This document shows, piece by piece, positions 62,071 to 64,000 of a stretch of DNA of 64,000 nucleotides. The stretch covers positions 2,501 to 66,500 of the forward strand of contig NZ_JADBEG010000001.1 of the NCBI RefSeq assembly GCF_014873755.1. Direction: 5' to 3'. This DNA comes from Amycolatopsis lexingtonensis (GTDB lineage Bacteria > Actinomycetota > Actinomycetes > Mycobacteriales > Pseudonocardiaceae). Under the pieces are notes generated by a model. The model did not search any database. It had not been told where the DNA came from and was given only the letters and a program-made list of their open reading frames with translations. How positions within the stretch are numbered: position 1 is the stretch's first letter; each line of letters starts with the position of its first letter. A program made the translations under genes and the position numbers.

Positions 62071-63328
62071 ACTGGTAGGCGCCCGCGTCGATCCGCGTGC
62101 CGATCGCGTTTCCGTCGACGTCGACGTCCGCGTACTTCGTCGTGCCGAGGCCGATCGCCGGGCTCGTCGGCTGCAGGATCAGGTTAGTGGCCGAGGTGAA
62201 CTTCGGGTCGGCGACCTTGTCCGTGGTGCCCGGTGTGAACTGCCGCTGGCCGCCGTAGAAGACGTTGTGGTCGGTGGCGGTCCAGCCGGTGTCGGCGTAC
62301 CCGACCTTCATGGCGGCCTGGACGACGTTCTGGGTGAGCTTCAGGGTCTGGTTCGTGCAGCCGCCGTAGCAGACGAAACCCTCGGATTCGGCGTTGCTCA
62401 GCCGGACCGAGTTGTTGCGGAAGACGGTGCCGGTCACCGGGCCGTTCTGGTCGTCGGCGCCGCGCGTCACGATGCCGCCGCGGGTCTTGGCGCCGAAGAC
62501 GGCGTTGTATTCGTAGACGTTGTCGCGGGACACGCCGTCCGGGTCGCCGGCGTCGGTGCCGAGCTCGGTGAAGGACTCGTTGTCCTCGGAGATGTTGTGG
62601 TGGATGACGTTGCCGGAGCCGTAGAAGATCTCGACCGCGGCGCCGTCGAGGCCGCCGAAGTCGTCGCTCACCGCGATCGAGCCGCTGATCCGGTTCCAGC
62701 CGATGTCGGATCCGTTGCCCTGCACCAGGATCGCGAACGCGCCCGAGTCGTCGCTGCCGCCCGGCGTCACGACGGTCATGTGGTTGTTGTCGACGAGGTC
62801 GTTCTGCGTGACTTCGGTGCCGTCGGCGCTGGGGGCGATGTAGACGCCCGCGCCGGCGCCGGTGATGTAGTTCGAGAGCACCTTGTCGTGGTCCCCGCCG
62901 ACTTCGACGCCCGCCCAGGAGCAGCGCCCGGCGTCCGCCGCGACGCCGACCTGCAGGTCCTGCACCGTGAGGTAGCTCCCCGGCAGGTCGACGCAGGCTT
63001 CTTCGTTCCCCTGGACGATCGGGCGCGCGCCGGTGCCGTAGGCGCCGATGGTCACCGGCGCGGCCGCGCTGCCGGAGCCGCGGACGGCGAGCCCGCCGCT
63101 CCAGGTCCGGCCGCGGCGCAGCAGCACGGTGTCCCCGGGGGCCAGGGTGGTCGCGGCGACCTTGGCGAGGGACTTCCACGGCGCCGACTGCGACGTCCCG
63201 GCCGCGGTGTCACTGCCGGCGGCCTGGTCGACGTAGTAGGTCTTCGGCGCGGCGGCCGCGTCGGTGGCGGTGAAGGCGGTGGCCGCGAGTGCGGCGAACA
63301 CGCCCAGCGAAAGCAGCTTCTTCGACAT
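62060..63328 (-). CDS. secreted right-handed parallel beta-helix protein
   Basis: A 422-residue exported protein. Signal peptide LLSLGVFAALAATAFTATDA; mature start near APKTYYVDQAAGSDTAAGTS, the usual opening of pectate-lyase-fold proteins (PTYYVDPAAGSD type). Repeated coils such as NYITGAGAGVYIAPSADGTE, NRISGSIAVSD and VFRNNSVRLSNAESEG mark the beta-helix. It probably binds or cleaves a polysaccharide; no catalytic set is clear. ATG 63328. It converges with the TetR gene, overlapping by 11 bases. Confidence 0.85.
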   Translation of the reverse strand: MSKKLLSLGVFAALAATAFTATDAAAAPKTYYVDQAAGSDTAAGTSQSAPWKSLAKVAATTLAPGDTVLLRRGRTWSGGLAVRGSGSAAAPVTIGAYGTGARPIVQGNEEACVDLPGSYLTVQDLQVGVAADAGRCSWAGVEVGGDHDKVLSNYITGAGAGVYIAPSADGTEVTQNDLVDNNHMTVVTPGGSDDSGAFAILVQGNGSDIGWNRISGSIAVSDDFGGLDGAAVEIFYGSGNVIHHNISEDNESFTELGTDAGDPDGVSRDNVYEYNAVFGAKTRGGIVTRGADDQNGPVTGTVFRNNSVRLSNAESEGFVCYGGCTNQTLKLTQNVVQAAMKVGYADTGWTATDHNVFYGGQRQFTPGTTDKVADPKFTSATNLILQPTSPAIGLGTTKYADVDVDGNAIGTRIDAGAYQFTP

Positions 63329-63382
63329 GGCGCGCGACGCTAGGGCGGGCTTGTACACGCGGCGTACAAGCCCGGGCCCGGA

Positions 63383-63811
63383 TCAGGCCACCGCGCGCGT
63401 CACCAGCTCGGCGATTCTCTGCTCCACCGCCGGGGTCACCGCGGTGAGCGCGAAGCCCGCCGCCCACATCTCGCCGTCGTCGAGGTTCGCCTGGTCGCTG
63501 AAGCCGAGCGTCGCGTAGCGGGCTTTGAACTTCTCCGCGCTCTGGAAGAAGCAGACGATCTTGCCGTCGCGCGCGTAGGACGGCATGCCGTACCACAGCT
63601 TCGGCTCGAGCACCGGCGCGTTCGCCGTGACGACGGCGTGGACGCGCTCGGCCAGGATCCGGTCCGCCGGCGCCATTTCCGCGATCTTCGCGAGCACGTC
63701 CCGTTCCGCCTGCGCCGCTTTGTCCGCCTGCGACGCGCGGCGCGCCGCGGTCTTGAGCTCTTTGGCGTGCTCCTTCATCGCGGCGCGCTCTTCGGCCGTG
63801 AACGTGGTCAT
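63383..63811 (-). CDS. DUF1801 / YdhG-like protein
   Basis: A 142-residue cytoplasmic protein with the DUF1801 pattern: ANAPVLEPKLWYGMPSYARD, GKIVCFFQSAEKFKARYATL and GEMWAAGFALTAVTPAVEQR. The first 45 residues are helical and charged. Function unknown. ATG 63811 (MTTFTAEERAAM); an earlier start at 63838 would lie in the operator region. It is divergent from a TetR gene across two palindromes. Confidence 0.82.
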   Translation of the reverse strand: MTTFTAEERAAMKEHAKELKTAARRASQADKAAQAERDVLAKIAEMAPADRILAERVHAVVTANAPVLEPKLWYGMPSYARDGKIVCFFQSAEKFKARYATLGFSDQANLDDGEMWAAGFALTAVTPAVEQRIAELVTRAVA

Positions 63812-63832
63812 GGCGGTACTCCTTCGCGTTAT

Positions 63833-63849
63833 CGGCACGGATCGTGCCG
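63833..63849. promoter_or_regulatory. TetR operator 1, CGGCACG-GAT-CGTGCCG
   Basis: A 17-base perfect palindrome with a 3-base centre, 21 bases upstream of the DUF1801 start and so covering its promoter. Confidence 0.75.
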
Positions 63850-63889
63850 TTGGGCGCCATCATGGACGCGGCCGCGCCGGGCTGTCAAT

Positions 63890-63904
63890 GGCACGGCGCG
63901 TGCC
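63890..63904. promoter_or_regulatory. TetR operator 2, GGCACG-GCG-CGTGCC, with -10 box
   Basis: A second palindrome of the same type, just upstream of the TATGCT box at 63907-63912, which is 7 bases before ATG 63920. Together with operator 1 it implies repression of both divergent genes by the TetR protein. Confidence 0.75.
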
Positions 63905-63919
63905 GTTATGCTCCGGGGC

Positions 63920-64000
63920 ATGGCCGAACCGCGACGCCGGGGCGCCGCCCGGACCGCCGAACTCCTCGACGTGACCCTCGAACTCGCCGCCGAGGCCGGC
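63920..64000 (+). CDS. TetR-family regulator, 5' fragment only
   Basis: Only the first 27 codons are in the window. They read MAEPRRRGAARTAELLDVTL, then ELAAEAG, which fits the first helix of a TetR DNA-binding domain (ILDVALELAAEAG pattern). The divergent DUF1801 gene and the paired palindromes support the call. A TATGCT box 7 bases upstream suggests a leaderless start. Confidence 0.7.
   Translation, partial: MAEPRRRGAARTAELLDVTLELAAEAG

Overview
The window is high-GC actinobacterial chromosome, most likely Pseudonocardiaceae and Amycolatopsis-like. The evidence is the GC-rich third codon positions, GTG starts with ATGA/GTGA overlaps, the 23S type, mycobacterial-style gene order, secreted hydrolases and dispersed GAATG/CATTC inverted repeats. 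No database search was possible; names rest on motifs, length and gene order.

Layout. 1-2972: 3' part of 23S rRNA, 5S rRNA and a long hairpin terminator. 3014-9890: a disordered Arg/Gly-rich TPR protein, a HAD-IIA phosphatase, a 65-residue protein, tlyA, nadK and recN. 9905-12350: an accessory patch with a palindromic repeat, a MarR relic, a quinone-reductase-like enzyme and an SseB/DUF1266-like protein. 12449-14580: the steA-steB cell-separation pair. 14585-21923: accessory genes for an I36-type inhibitor, an alginate-lyase-like enzyme, hydantoin/allantoin uptake and racemase with a divergent GntR regulator, an S53 peptidase and a membrane acyltransferase. 22014-29928: pyrG, a Nudix hydrolase, a DUF1707/TM2 protein, xerD, a ParA-like ATPase, a ribbon-helix-helix-like protein, scpA, scpB and a pseudouridine synthase. 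29907-38854: a second accessory stretch with a methyltransferase, a secreted X-Pro peptidase, a double GNAT protein, two adjacent insertion sequences, a SnoaL-like protein, a KhtTU-type K+/H+ antiporter and a DUF4267 protein facing a TetR gene. 39492-42350: cmk, plsC-like and der. 42560-64000: mainly accessory genes: a Pls/PosA-type NRPS-like synthetase with an M1 peptidase, two tandem GH95-like enzymes, a secreted cyclophilin, a resorcinol/hydroxyquinol pathway, an FMN/2Fe-2S/FAD redox operon with TetR, a beta-helix protein, a DUF1801 protein and the first codons of another TetR gene.

The backbone (TPR, HAD, small protein, tlyA, nadK, recN, steA, steB, pyrG, nudix, xerD, parA-like, scpA, scpB, rluB, cmk, der) matches the order I know from Mycobacterium tuberculosis Rv1691-Rv1713, here opened by accessory insertions. 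The backbone covers ribosome modification, NAD and CTP supply, DNA repair, chromosome dimer resolution, condensin loading and cell separation.

Most notable: two different insertion sequences landed in succession in one CTAG that held the stop codons of two convergent genes, and both genes still end correctly; parS-like TTTCACGTGAAA palindromes sit inside the scpB coding sequence; maleylacetate reductase and hydroxyquinol dioxygenase are fused; a disordered RG-rich protein lies directly behind an rRNA operon; and many genes have a TANNNT box 6-8 bases before the start codon, which suggests leaderless transcripts.
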